DNA from: an uncultured Sutterella sp.
GTDB lineage: Bacteria > Pseudomonadota > Gammaproteobacteria > Burkholderiales > Burkholderiaceae_F
DNA: 64,000 bases
Assembly: GCA_905213905.1 (NCBI GenBank)
Contig: CAJMKD010000002.1
Span: forward strand, 62,001-126,000
Direction: 5' to 3'
Shown piece after piece: positions 25,768-35,272 of the stretch (within the stretch, counting starts at the first letter, position 1; each line of letters begins with the position of its first letter). The position numbers and the translations under genes were made by a program. A model generated the notes under the pieces. The model had not been told where the DNA came from. It did not search any database and saw only the letters and a program-made list of their open reading frames with translations.

Positions 25768-28092
25768 ATGAAGAAGCAAGAGCATGAGGCGCCAGAGCGC
25801 GTTTTGGGGCGAGGGCGGGCCTTCGATCCGAAGCGGCGGCTTCTGCGGCGAATGTGCCTTGCGGCAGCGGCGGCGCTCCTTCTCACCGGGCTTCTTTCGC
25901 TTGTGCTGCCGGGCGTCACGAACAGCGTGCGGCCGCTTGCCGAATTTGGCGAGCGGGCGCTCTTTACCGCGTTTGGCGGCAGAAGCCCGCGAACGCTCGA
26001 TCCGCAGCGCTCCTACTCGTCGGATGAAACGGCCTACACCTATTCGATCTACGAGCCGCTCTACCAATACAGCTACCTCAAGCGCCCCTACGAGCTCGAG
26101 CCCCTTGCGGCCGAAGCGGTCGTGAAGCCCCGCTATTACGATCGGTCGGGCCGCGCGCTCCCCCCGGATGCCGATCCGGCGCTCATTGCGGAGTCGCGCT
26201 ACGAAATCCGGCTTCGCGAAGGGATCCGCTTTGCGCCGCATCCGGCTTTTGCCCGAACGCCGGACGGCCGGCCCGTCTATGAAAATCTTGACGAAACACT
26301 GGATCCGAAAGTGGCCGCGAAGCTCAAGAGCCCCCTCGATCTGCCGCAGAAAGCGACAAGAGAGCTGACGGCGCGCGACTACGCCTACGCGATCCGGCGC
26401 ATGGCGAGTCCGCTCGTCGTGAGCCCGATCTACGGCACGATGAAGCGGCACATCGTGGGCTTTGCCGACTATGGCGAGAAGCTCCTCGCGCGCTACCGGG
26501 CGCTGCGCCAAAGCGATCCTGACGCATCGGAAGCGGCGCTCGACCTCTGGGCGGATCCGCTCCCGGGCGTGGAGGCGGTCGACGACAGGACGCTGCGCAT
26601 CCGCGTTGTCGGAAAGTACCCGCAGTTCTCCTACTGGCTCGCGATGACCTTCTTTGCGCCCGTGCCTGAAGAAGCGGTGCGCTTTTACGATTCGGCGCTT
26701 CTGCGCGAGCGCAATATTTCGCTTGACACCTGGCCTGTCGGCACAGGGCCCTTCATGATGACGGCCTTTCAGGAGAACCGCCTGCACGAAATGCGGCGCA
26801 ATCCGAACTTTCACGGCGAAGCCTATCCCTGCAGCGGCGAGCCCGGCGACGAAGCCAAGGGGCTTCTTGCCGACTGCGGCAAGCCGCTGCCGATGGTCGA
26901 TCGCATCGTCTTCAGCGTCGAGAAGGAAGCCGTGCCGCTGCAGACGAAGTTTTTGCAGGGCTATTACGACAGCCCCTTCATCGATCGCGTCGACACGGGG
27001 CTCGGCTACCTCGTCGCCATGGCGGACGACCCGGACAAGGCGGCGCTTTACGGCGAAAAGGCGCTGCAGTTTCCAAAGACCGTGCAGGCGGGCTTCTGGT
27101 ACCTCGGCTTCAACTGGCTCGATCCCGTTGTGGGCGGCGGCAGAACGCCCGAAGAGGCGCGGCGCAACCGGCTCTTGCGCCAGGCTCTCACGATCGCTGT
27201 CGACTGGGAGGAGAATCTCGCGATTTTCCAAAAGAATCAAGGCACGCCCGCGAGCGGCCCTGTGCCGCCCGGCATTTTCGGCTGGCGCGCCGACGGGCCG
27301 GAGGCCTTCAATCCCGTGGCCTATGAAATGCGGACGCTCAACGGCGTCACGCGCCCCGTGCGCCGCTCGATCGATGAGGCCAAGCGCCTTCTCGCGGAGG
27401 CGGGCTACCCCAACGGGCGAGACGCGAAAACGGGGATGCCGCTCATACTGGTCTTCGACTATCAGCAGGCCGCGCAGGGCAACAAGGCCTACCTCGAGTG
27501 GTATCAGCGGCAGTTCGCCAAACTCGGCATTCAGCTCGAAATTCGCGCGACCGACTACAACCGCTTCCAGGAAAAAATGCAGAAGGGCGCCGCCCAGATC
27601 TTCTTCTGGGGCTGGAACGGCGACTATCCGGATGCTGAAAACTTCCTCGCGCTCTTCTTCGGTCCCAACGGCAAGGTGAAGCACGGCGGCGAAAATGCGG
27701 GCAATTACGAAAGCGAGCGCTTCGACGAGGCGTTCCGCGCCATGCGCTACCTGGACGACGGTCCGCAAAAGCAGGCGCTCATCGATGAGATGACGCGGAT
27801 CCTGCAGACGGACGCGCCCGCGATCTTCGGCTACTACCCGCCCGGGGCCGCAGCCTATCAGTCCTGGGTGGGCAACGTGAAGCCCTCGGGGCTCGTGCAG
27901 AACGGCCTCAAGTACCTCAAAGTTGATCCTGAGAAGCGCCTCGAAAAGATCGCCGAGTGGAATTCGCCCGTGCTCTGGCCGCTCGCGCTCCTCATCTTCG
28001 GCATAGCGGCGCTCGCTGCCTGCGGGCGCTATGTTCTCGAGCGGCGCAGCGAGGCGCGTGCGGTCGAGCTTCAGAAGGAGTCCGCATCATGA
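25768..28092 (+). CDS. Family 5 (peptide-type) solute-binding protein, membrane-anchored at both ends
   Basis: This resembles DppA/OppA-family extracytoplasmic binding proteins: FGGRSPRTLDPQRSYSSDET near residue 70, RDYAYAIRRMASP, GTGPFMMTAFQENRLHEMRRNPNF (about 330), LRQALTIAVDWEE, and a C-terminal FFWGWNGDYPDAENFL typical of peptide binders. Unlike secreted relatives it has a helix at residues 29-48 with no clear cleavage site and a second membrane helix near the C-terminus (about 733-755, PVLWPLALLIFGIAALAAC). At 774 residues it is much longer than the usual 520-560. It heads a four-gene operon with two permeases and a fused ATPase. The ligand is unknown; oligopeptide is the family default. 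Confidence 0.85.
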   Translation: MKKQEHEAPERVLGRGRAFDPKRRLLRRMCLAAAAALLLTGLLSLVLPGVTNSVRPLAEFGERALFTAFGGRSPRTLDPQRSYSSDETAYTYSIYEPLYQYSYLKRPYELEPLAAEAVVKPRYYDRSGRALPPDADPALIAESRYEIRLREGIRFAPHPAFARTPDGRPVYENLDETLDPKVAAKLKSPLDLPQKATRELTARDYAYAIRRMASPLVVSPIYGTMKRHIVGFADYGEKLLARYRALRQSDPDASEAALDLWADPLPGVEAVDDRTLRIRVVGKYPQFSYWLAMTFFAPVPEEAVRFYDSALLRERNISLDTWPVGTGPFMMTAFQENRLHEMRRNPNFHGEAYPCSGEPGDEAKGLLADCGKPLPMVDRIVFSVEKEAVPLQTKFLQGYYDSPFIDRVDTGLGYLVAMADDPDKAALYGEKALQFPKTVQAGFWYLGFNWLDPVVGGGRTPEEARRNRLLRQALTIAVDWEENLAIFQKNQGTPASGPVPPGIFGWRADGPEAFNPVAYEMRTLNGVTRPVRRSIDEAKRLLAEAGYPNGRDAKTGMPLILVFDYQQAAQGNKAYLEWYQRQFAKLGIQLEIRATDYNRFQEKMQKGAAQIFFWGWNGDYPDAENFLALFFGPNGKVKHGGENAGNYESERFDEAFRAMRYLDDGPQKQALIDEMTRILQTDAPAIFGYYPPGAAAYQSWVGNVKPSGLVQNGLKYLKVDPEKRLEKIAEWNSPVLWPLALLIFGIAALAACGRYVLERRSEARAVELQKESAS

Positions 28093-29066
28093 TGGGCTAT
28101 GTACTGCGCCGGCTCGCGTACGGCGTGCTGATTCTGCTCGGCGTCAACCTTCTCACGTTCGTGCTTTTTTTCGCCGTCAATACGCCCGAAGACATGGCGC
28201 GGCTCAATCTGGGCGGCAAGTACGTCACGGCCGAAGCCATCGAAGCCTGGAAAAGCGCGCACGACCTCGCTGATCCGCTTTTCTTCAACAGCGGGGCCGA
28301 AGGGCTTGACCGCATCACGGAAACGGTCTTCTGGAAGAAGAGCGTGCCGCTTCTGCGCTTTGAGTTCGGCATGAGCGACACGGGGCGCGACATCGGCTAC
28401 GAGATATCGACCCGGATGTGGCCTTCGCTCTTTCTCGCGCTTCCCACTTTTTTGCTCGGCGTCATCGTGATGGTCGGCTATTCGCTCCTCCTTGTGCTCT
28501 TTCGCGGGACGAAGACGGAAGCGGCGGCCGTCGGCCTCTCGGTGCTCCTCATGTCGATCTCGGGGCTCTTCTACATCATCATCGGGCAGTGGCTCTTTGC
28601 CAAGGTGATGCGGCTCTTTCCCGTGTCGGGCTATGCGGACGGCGTCGGGGCGGCGGTCTTTTTGATCCTTCCGATCGTGATCGGCGTCTTTTCTCGCCTC
28701 GGCAGCGACACCCTTCTCTACCGCGCGATGTTTTTGGAGGAAATCGGCAAGGACTATGTGCGCACGGCGCGCGCCAAAGGCCTCTCCGAAGGGCGGGTGC
28801 TCGTGCGGCATGTGCTCCGGAACGCAGCGCTGCCGATCGTCACCTCGACCGTCGCCGTGATTCCGATGCTCTTCATGGGGTCGCTCATCATGGAAAGCTT
28901 CTTCGGGATTCCGGGTCTTGGGAGCTATACGATTGATGCGCTCAACGCGCAGGACTTCTCCGTCGTGCGAACGATGGTTTTCCTCGGCACGGCCGCCTAC
29001 GTGGCCGGGCTTCTTCTCACCGACATCGTCTATGCGGTCGTTGATCCGCGCATCCGGCTTGCCTGA
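28089..29066 (+). CDS. ABC transporter permease, DppB/OppB type
   Basis: This inner-membrane permease begins MGYVLRRLAYGVLILLGVNLLTF, the hallmark N-terminus of DppB proteins. The ABC permease EAA-like loop is seen as DYVRTARAKGLSEGRVLVRHVLRNAALP (about residues 220-247), and SFFGIPGLGSYTIDALNAQD follows. Its 325 residues are normal. The ATG overlaps the upstream gene's stop by 4 bp. It is partner of the larger permease that follows after 115 bp. Confidence 0.9.
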   Translation: MMGYVLRRLAYGVLILLGVNLLTFVLFFAVNTPEDMARLNLGGKYVTAEAIEAWKSAHDLADPLFFNSGAEGLDRITETVFWKKSVPLLRFEFGMSDTGRDIGYEISTRMWPSLFLALPTFLLGVIVMVGYSLLLVLFRGTKTEAAAVGLSVLLMSISGLFYIIIGQWLFAKVMRLFPVSGYADGVGAAVFLILPIVIGVFSRLGSDTLLYRAMFLEEIGKDYVRTARAKGLSEGRVLVRHVLRNAALPIVTSTVAVIPMLFMGSLIMESFFGIPGLGSYTIDALNAQDFSVVRTMVFLGTAAYVAGLLLTDIVYAVVDPRIRLA

Positions 29067-29181
29067 TTGCGGCGCGCTGCGCGCCCGAGCACGCTGCCCA
29101 ATGCCTTAGAGTGTCGTTTTTTTAAGTGTTTCATAGCGGCGCTTTCCGGCGTCAGATTTCTTCGTTTCACGCATCACCAGC

Positions 29182-30831
29182 ATGCAGTTCGTCTTTCTTC
29201 CGACCGACGCCGTTCTCTGGGCGATTCTGATTGCGCTTTGTCTTGCTGTCCGCCACGTGCGACGCACGCCTGAGCTCGCCCAAAAATGGCGACGCGTTTT
29301 CGCCCGGCCGAGCGCAAACGCGTCAGCCGCGATCCTCGCAGCGCTGCTAGTCATTGCAGCGCTCGACTCGATTCACTACCGCGAGGCCCTGCCGGAGGCC
29401 CGGACAGCGTCGGGCGCGCCCGCGGCCGAAGCGTATTCGCCCGTTGTGAAGTCGGCGCTCGACGCCTTCGTGTGCGACGTGCTGCGCGCGGCTGGGACGG
29501 AGCGCAGCTATTCAGCGCCCTTTGCGCTTCGGGAGTTCGACAAGTCGACGGCGATCGTCGATGGCGCGCCCGTGCGCGACTATCAGCCGCTTCAGCATGC
29601 CGGCAAGCGCATTGCCGCCTATTCAAGCCGCGCAGCCACCATCGCCAAGTACACGCTCATCGCGGCCATTGCGGGCGGCGTGACGGCGTTTGCCGCCTGG
29701 CTCGTGACGGCCGCCGTCGTTGGCCGCCGCCGCGGACGCGGCTCGCTCGTCAGCGGCCTAGAAATCATGAGCAATGCCGACGGGCGTTTCCCCTGGCGGC
29801 CCGCCATGGTGACGGGGAGCCTTCTCTGGCTTCTTTTCACGTGGCTCCTGCTTCTCTGGCCCGATTGGCACATCTTCGGGACGGATGCCGTCGGCAACGA
29901 CGTGCTCTATGAAGCCTTGAAGAGCGTGCGGACGGCGGTCGTGATCGGCACGCTCGCCACTTTTGCGACGCTCCCCTTCGCCATCACGCTCGGCATTGCC
30001 GCGGGCTACTTCAAGGGCAAGGTCGACGACGTCATTCAGTACATCTACACGACGATTTCCTCCATTCCGAGCGTGCTTCTCATCGCCGCTTCGGTGCTCA
30101 TGGTCACGGTTTTCCTGGATGAGCACCCGGCGCTCTATCAGACGAGCCTCGAGCGGGCCGACCTCAAGCTCATGCTTCTAGCCGTCATCATCGGGATGAC
30201 GGGCTGGGCGACGCTCGCGCGGCTCTTGCGCGCCGAGACCATGAAGGTCTCGACGCTTGACTTCGTGACGGCGGCGCGCGCGCTCGGCGTGTCGCACTTC
30301 ACGATCATGCGCCGGCACGTGCTCCCTAACGTGCTTCACATCGTGCTCATCGTGACGGTGCTCGACTTTTCCGGGATCGTGCTCTACGAGGCGGTGCTCT
30401 CCTACGTGGGCGTCGGCGTCGATCCGGCGATGCATTCCTTCGGCACGATGATCAATTCGGCGAGAAGCGAGCTCTCGCGCTCACCCATGGTGTGGTGGAA
30501 TCTGGCGGCGAGCTTCGTATTCCTCCTCGCCATCGTGCTGCCGGCGAATCTCTTTGCCGCAGCGGTGCGCGACGCGTTTGATCCGAAGGCCGCTGCCCGG
30601 AGCGCCATGGCCCTTCTGGAGCGGCAGCCGGACGCAGGCGAGGGCGGCGCAGATGACGCAGATTCAAAGGCGGGCGGCACGTGCGAGCCGCAGCGCCTTG
30701 AAGCAGGGCCGCGGGCCGCGGCGCAGACGGGCGCTGCGGCAAAGACGAAAACGGGCAAAGCCCGGCGGCCAAAGAAAGGCGCGCGAAATGCTGGAAAAGC
30801 TGGAAATGCCGGACGTGGAGGTGCTGCATGA
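29182..30831 (+). CDS. ABC transporter permease, DppC/OppC type, with extended N- and C-termini
   Basis: The core (about residues 230-470) is a DppC-type permease: FGTDAVGNDVLYEALKSVRT, then AITLGIAAGYFKGKVDDVIQY and the EAA-like loop LDFVTAARALGVSHFTIMRRHVLPN. The protein has 549 residues, against about 280-310 usually. The first 230 residues carry extra membrane helices (about 8-25, 47-62, 145-170) around a soluble stretch of about 80 residues, probably periplasmic. The last 80 residues are a Gly/Ala/Lys/Arg-rich tail. The gene overlaps the following ATPase gene by 4 bp. Confidence 0.87.
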   Translation: MQFVFLPTDAVLWAILIALCLAVRHVRRTPELAQKWRRVFARPSANASAAILAALLVIAALDSIHYREALPEARTASGAPAAEAYSPVVKSALDAFVCDVLRAAGTERSYSAPFALREFDKSTAIVDGAPVRDYQPLQHAGKRIAAYSSRAATIAKYTLIAAIAGGVTAFAAWLVTAAVVGRRRGRGSLVSGLEIMSNADGRFPWRPAMVTGSLLWLLFTWLLLLWPDWHIFGTDAVGNDVLYEALKSVRTAVVIGTLATFATLPFAITLGIAAGYFKGKVDDVIQYIYTTISSIPSVLLIAASVLMVTVFLDEHPALYQTSLERADLKLMLLAVIIGMTGWATLARLLRAETMKVSTLDFVTAARALGVSHFTIMRRHVLPNVLHIVLIVTVLDFSGIVLYEAVLSYVGVGVDPAMHSFGTMINSARSELSRSPMVWWNLAASFVFLLAIVLPANLFAAAVRDAFDPKAAARSAMALLERQPDAGEGGADDADSKAGGTCEPQRLEAGPRAAAQTGAAAKTKTGKARRPKKGARNAGKAGNAGRGGAA

Positions 30832-32780
30832 ATGAACGCAACGCGGCAGGCGCCGAGCCGCTTCTTTCGGTGCGGGACCTTTCCGTTGAAATTGCCGGGC
30901 CCGACGGCTTCATCGAGCCCGTGCGCGGCGTTTCCTTTGATCTTAGACGCGGCGAGTCGCTCGCGCTCGTCGGGGAATCGGGCTGCGGCAAAAGCCTGAC
31001 GGCCATGGCGCTCATGCGGCTGCTGCCTGAAAACGCACGGATTCGCTCGGGCGAGGTGCGGCTTGCCGGCCGGGAGCTCTTGACGCTCCCCGAGCGCGAA
31101 ATGGCGCCTGTGCGCGGCGGCGGAATCGCCGTAATTTTTCAGGAGCCCGCCACGAGCTTCAATCCAGTGATGACGGTGGGCGAACAGATCGTCGAGATGA
31201 TTCGGGCGCATTCGACGCTCTCGCACGAAGCGGCCCGGCAGGAAGCGGTCCGATGGCTCGCGAGAACGGGCGTGCCGGAGCCGGAGCGGCGCTTTTCGAG
31301 CTTTCCGCACGAGCTCTCGGGCGGGCTCAAGCAGCGCGCGATGATTGCGATGGCGCTTTCTGCGAAGCCTGCGGTTGTGATTGCGGACGAGCCCACAACG
31401 GCGCTCGACGTGACAGTCCAGGCGCAGATCCTGAAGCTCCTTGCAGAACTTCGGCGCGAAGCGCAGCTCACGCTTCTTCTCATCACGCACGACCTGGCGC
31501 TGCTGCCGGGCACGGTCGAGCGCGTTGCGCTCATGTATGCGGGCCAAATTGTCGAAAGCGCGCCGACAGCTGCCTTCTTTGCAGGACCGCTTCACCCTTA
31601 CGGCGCGGCGCTGCTGCGCGCGGTGCCGAAGGGAGAAGCGAAGTCCGCAGAGACGCCCCGGGCCGCGCGCAGGCTCTTTGCGCTTGAAGGGACGGTGCCC
31701 AAAATCGGGCGAGGCTTCCATGGCTGCGCCTTCGCGAGCCGGTGCGAAGCGCGGCGGGCAGCGTGCGGACAAGGTTCGCCGGCGCTCAAGGACGTTTCCG
31801 CATGCGCGGGAGAGCCGCACTGGGTGCGGTGCTTTGCCGCTGCGCCAAGGGGAGCAGAGAATGTCGAGCGCGCCAAAAAAGCGCGAATTGCATCTTGTCC
31901 GCCCGAAGAGGAAAGTGCCCGGAATCAAGCGCAAGCGCGCACCGATGCCCTGCGCGAAGCGGCATCAGCAGCGCCCGAAGAATCGCCCGCTTCCGCGCCG
32001 ATCCTTTCGGCCGAGCATCTGACGGTCGACGTGCCCGGGCGCGGCTTCATCCGCCGGCAGCCCGGCAAGACCCTCATCCGCGATGTTTCCTTTGAGCTTC
32101 GCCGCGGCGAAACGCTCGCCTTGATCGGGGAGTCCGGCAGCGGCAAGACCACGGCTGCCATGGCGGCGCTGGGGCTTTTGCCGCCCTATCTGTCGGTTGC
32201 TGGCACCGTGACGCTCGCCGGGGGCGCCCAGCCGGCCGCGTCCCCTCGGTCACAGGCGTTCCGCAAAGCCGTGCAGATCGTTTTTCAGGATCCCTTCTCT
32301 TCGCTGGATCCGCGCATGACCGTTCGGGCGCTCCTCGACGAACCCTTTTCGGCGCTGATGCCTGAAATGATGAGCTGCGAGCGGCTCGAGCGCATGAAGG
32401 CGCTGCTGGCGGAGACGGGGCTCGAAGCGTCCGCGCTTGAGCGCTACCCGCATGAATTTTCGGGCGGCCAGCGCCAGCGCATTGCCATTGCGCGCGCGCT
32501 CGCCGCAGAGCCGCGCGTCATCGTCTGCGACGAGCCCACGTCGGCCCTCGACGTTTCCGTGCAGGCGCAGATTCTCAACCTCCTCATGCGGCTCAAGGTC
32601 GAGCGGGGGCTGAGCTATCTACTCATCACGCACAATTTCGGCGTCGTTGAGTTCGCGGCCGACCGCATCGCCGTCATGAAGGACGGGCGGATCGTCGAAA
32701 CAGGGCCGGCGCGCGACGTGCTCGAGCATCCGCAGACGGCTTACGCGAAGATGCTTCTCGCAAGCGTGCCGCGGCTCTAG
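30828..32780 (+). CDS. Fused peptide-type ABC transporter ATPase (DppD-DppF in one chain)
   Basis: Two complete nucleotide-binding domains lie in 650 residues. The first has Walker A GESGCGKS (about 54), signature LSGGLKQR and Walker B VVIADEPT, and ends with the Cys-rich peptide-importer tail (CAFASRCEARRAAC). The second has GESGSGKT (about 435), signature FSGGQRQR and VIVCDEPT. A linker of about 60 residues joins them. Fused DppDF/YejF-type ATPases are known and serve both sites of the importer. ATG overlaps the permease stop. It ends TAG, 9 bp from the convergent ruvB. Confidence 0.92.
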   Translation: MNERNAAGAEPLLSVRDLSVEIAGPDGFIEPVRGVSFDLRRGESLALVGESGCGKSLTAMALMRLLPENARIRSGEVRLAGRELLTLPEREMAPVRGGGIAVIFQEPATSFNPVMTVGEQIVEMIRAHSTLSHEAARQEAVRWLARTGVPEPERRFSSFPHELSGGLKQRAMIAMALSAKPAVVIADEPTTALDVTVQAQILKLLAELRREAQLTLLLITHDLALLPGTVERVALMYAGQIVESAPTAAFFAGPLHPYGAALLRAVPKGEAKSAETPRAARRLFALEGTVPKIGRGFHGCAFASRCEARRAACGQGSPALKDVSACAGEPHWVRCFAAAPRGAENVERAKKARIASCPPEEESARNQAQARTDALREAASAAPEESPASAPILSAEHLTVDVPGRGFIRRQPGKTLIRDVSFELRRGETLALIGESGSGKTTAAMAALGLLPPYLSVAGTVTLAGGAQPAASPRSQAFRKAVQIVFQDPFSSLDPRMTVRALLDEPFSALMPEMMSCERLERMKALLAETGLEASALERYPHEFSGGQRQRIAIARALAAEPRVIVCDEPTSALDVSVQAQILNLLMRLKVERGLSYLLITHNFGVVEFAADRIAVMKDGRIVETGPARDVLEHPQTAYAKMLLASVPRL

Positions 32781-32789
32781 CGAAGCGCT

Positions 32790-33842
32790 TCAGAGTCCGG
32801 AAAAAAGATTGCCGGCGCATCCTGCGGGCGCAGCGGGCGGCGTGAGCTCGAAGTGCTGCCACGCGAGCGGCGCGGCGACGCGCCCCCGGGGCGTGCGCTG
32901 CAGAAAGCCCTGCTGGATGAGATAGGGCTCCACCACGTCTTCGAGCGTGTCGCGGTCTTCGCCGATCGCGGCAGCGAGGTTGTCGATCCCGACGGGTCCC
33001 CCGCCGAATTTCTCGAGAATGGTCAGGAGGAACCGCCGGTCGATCTGATCGAGCCCTACGGGGTCGACGTCGAGCATGCGAAGGGCGTTGGCCGCAACTT
33101 CGCGCGTAATGCGCCCGTCGTGCTTCACCTCCGCGTAGTCGCGAACGCGCCGCAGCAGCCGGTTGGCGACGCGCGGCGTGCCGCGGCTGCGGTGCGCGAT
33201 TTCCGCTGCGCCCTCCGGATCAATGGCAACGCCCAAGAGCCGCGCCGAGCGGCGAACGATCGTCACGAGCTCGTCGGGCGTATAGAACTGAAGCTGATTG
33301 ACAATGCCGAAGCGCGCGCGAAGCGGATTCGTGAGCGAGCCCGCGCGCGTCGTTGCGCCGATCAGCGTGAAGGGCGGCAGATCGAGCTTGATCGAGCGGG
33401 CCGCGGGGCCTTCGCCGATCATGATGTCGATCTGGTAGTCCTCGAGCGCGGGGTAGAGGATTTCTTCAACGACGGGCGAGAGGCGATGAATTTCGTCGAT
33501 GAAGAGCACGTCGTTTTTTTCGAGATTGGTGAGAATCGCCGCGAGGTCGCCCGGGCGTTCGAGCACGGGGCCTGAAGTCTGCCGGAGGTTGACCCCCATT
33601 TCCGTGGCAACGATGTGTGCGAGCGTGGTCTTTCCGAGCCCGGGCGGACCGAAAAGGAGCAGATGGTCGAGCGGTTCGCCGCGGCGCTTGGCCGCTTCAA
33701 TGAAGATGTGAAGCTGCTCGCGCACGGCGCGCTGGCCGACGTAATCGGCGAGCCGCGTCGGCCGGAGCGCACGATCGATGTTTTCTTCATTGGGGCTTTC
33801 GGCGGCGCCGCCGACGAGCCTGCTTTCGTTCTCTGTCGTCAT
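32790..33842 (-). CDS. ruvB: Holliday junction helicase RuvB
   Basis: RuvB is the hexameric AAA+ motor of branch migration. LRPTRLADYVGQ at the start, Walker A GPPGLGKTT (about residue 66), Walker B LFIDEIHRLS, the sensor-1 region LIGATTRAGSLTNPLRARFG, and the C-terminal winged helix (QQGFLQRTPRGRVA) are all present. The length is 350 residues. ruvA and ruvC lie upstream on the same strand, but a 217-bp gap separates ruvA from ruvB. Confidence 0.97.
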   Translation of the reverse strand: MTTENESRLVGGAAESPNEENIDRALRPTRLADYVGQRAVREQLHIFIEAAKRRGEPLDHLLLFGPPGLGKTTLAHIVATEMGVNLRQTSGPVLERPGDLAAILTNLEKNDVLFIDEIHRLSPVVEEILYPALEDYQIDIMIGEGPAARSIKLDLPPFTLIGATTRAGSLTNPLRARFGIVNQLQFYTPDELVTIVRRSARLLGVAIDPEGAAEIAHRSRGTPRVANRLLRRVRDYAEVKHDGRITREVAANALRMLDVDPVGLDQIDRRFLLTILEKFGGGPVGIDNLAAAIGEDRDTLEDVVEPYLIQQGFLQRTPRGRVAAPLAWQHFELTPPAAPAGCAGNLFSGL

Positions 33843-34059
33843 GTTTTTTGGGGGAAAGGGCCGCCCGCGCGGGGCCGGCCGCTTATTGCTCGGGGTTCCT
33901 CTGGCGCGCGGCCTTCGCCAAGCGGCAGCGCAGCCGCCTGCCGCGGGCGCAAGGACTGCAGAAGGACGCCGAAAAGCATAGCGAATCGGCGCGCGTCATG
34001 CGCCGATTCCGGTGTTCGGGCATCGATTCGGGCGGCGGTGCGCCGCCATCAAATGGCGC

Positions 34060-34638
34060 TCAGCGCGCAAGCGACTTGAGCGCGAGTCGAATGCCTTCCG
34101 AGACGCCGACATCGGCGGGGAGCTTCTTCACGGCGGCAAGCGCCTCCCGCTCGGAATAGCCGAGTGCGGCGAGCGCGCTCACGATGTCGGCGCGCGCTGC
34201 TCTCTCGGGCGCGCCGCCGAGCGCGGCAAAGGCGGCGCCGGTAAGCTTGCCCTTCAGTTCAAGAATGAGGCGCTCGGCCGTTTTCTTGCCGATGCCCGGA
34301 ATGCGGGTGAGTAGGCCCGCTTCGCCTTTTTCGACGGCGGCGGCGAGCTGATCGACCGTGAGGCCCGAGAGCACGGCGAGCGCGATCCGGGGGCCGACCC
34401 CGGAAATGCGGATGAGCGCGCGGAAGGCTTCGCGTTCAGCGGCGGTGCCGAAGCCGTAGAGAAGCATCGCGTCCTCGCGAACGACGAAGTGCGTCAAGAG
34501 CGTCACCGCCGCACCCGCTTCCGGCAGATTGCAGAAGGTCGACATCGGCACGTCGACTTCGTAGCCGACGCCCGAGACGTCAATGAGAATCGTGGGCGGC
34601 GTCTTCTCGACGAGCGTGCCCTTGAGGCGGCCGATCAT
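34060..34638 (-). CDS. ruvA: Holliday junction DNA helicase subunit RuvA
   Basis: RuvA binds the four-way junction and loads RuvB. MIGRLKGTLVEKTPPTILIDVSGVGYEVDVP is the family opening (OB domain). The two helix-hairpin-helix motifs include ISGVGPRIALAVLSGL and IPGIGKKTAERLILELK. Domain III (ALAALGYSEREALAAV) is at the C-terminus. The length is 192 residues. Its start overlaps the ruvC stop by 4 bp. Confidence 0.97.
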   Translation of the reverse strand: MIGRLKGTLVEKTPPTILIDVSGVGYEVDVPMSTFCNLPEAGAAVTLLTHFVVREDAMLLYGFGTAAEREAFRALIRISGVGPRIALAVLSGLTVDQLAAAVEKGEAGLLTRIPGIGKKTAERLILELKGKLTGAAFAALGGAPERAARADIVSALAALGYSEREALAAVKKLPADVGVSEGIRLALKSLAR

Positions 34639-35246
34639 TGCGGTTTTCCTTTTCTTTCGATGAGATGCGTCCAGGCGGCCCGCGCGCCGCGCCCGGCGGC
34701 GCCGCGCCGCGCGATGGCGTAGGCGCGGGATGTTTCGCCCGACTTTTCAATCGCGCGAAGCCGAAGCATGTTCGCGCATGCGATCGCGCAGGCGAGCGAG
34801 TCGGCTTCGTCGGTGCGCGGGAGCGCCTCGAGCGACAAGAGGCGCTTCACCATCGTCTGCACCATGAGCTTGTCGGCCGTGCCGGTACCGGTGACGGCCT
34901 GCTTGATTTCGCTCGGCGTGAATTCCTCGACGCGAAGGCCTTCAAGCGCAGCCGCAGCGATGGCTGCGCCTCGCGCCTGGCCGAGGCGGAGGGTGCTCTG
35001 GGGGTTGACGTTGACGAAGACCCGCTCGATCGCGCAGAGATCGGGGCACTGGGTGCGAACGACGCGCGCCACTTCCCGAGCGATGCAGGCGAGGCGGTCG
35101 CCGAGCTCGCCCTTGGGCGGGTCGATCACGCCCGAATCGATGCGAACGAGCGCCGAGCCGCGAATCTCCACAATGCCCCAGCCCGTGTGGTTGAGGCCGG
35201 GGTCGAGCCCCAGGATGCGGCGGGGCGCGTTTTCGGATCCGGTCAT
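34635..35246 (-). CDS. ruvC: Holliday junction resolvase RuvC
   Basis: RuvC cuts Holliday junctions. The catalytic acidic residues are visible in ILGLDPGLNHTGWG (first Asp, residue about 14), CAIERVFVN (Glu), and DEADSLACAIA (last Asp pair). The glycine-rich VTGTGTADKLMVQ loop is intact. The 203 residues include an extra Arg/Ala-rich tail of about 20. It leads a ruvC-ruvA pair downstream of ffh on the same strand. Confidence 0.96.
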   Translation of the reverse strand: MTGSENAPRRILGLDPGLNHTGWGIVEIRGSALVRIDSGVIDPPKGELGDRLACIAREVARVVRTQCPDLCAIERVFVNVNPQSTLRLGQARGAAIAAAALEGLRVEEFTPSEIKQAVTGTGTADKLMVQTMVKRLLSLEALPRTDEADSLACAIACANMLRLRAIEKSGETSRAYAIARRGAAGRGARAAWTHLIERKGKPQ

Positions 35247-35272
35247 GGCGCTCTCGCGGCAGGCGGCTTGCG

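Noticed and set aside
25621..27768. A 715-codon minus-strand frame opposite the peptide-binding protein gene
   Set aside because: It is antisense of a clear family 5 binding protein and shows no family features of its own.
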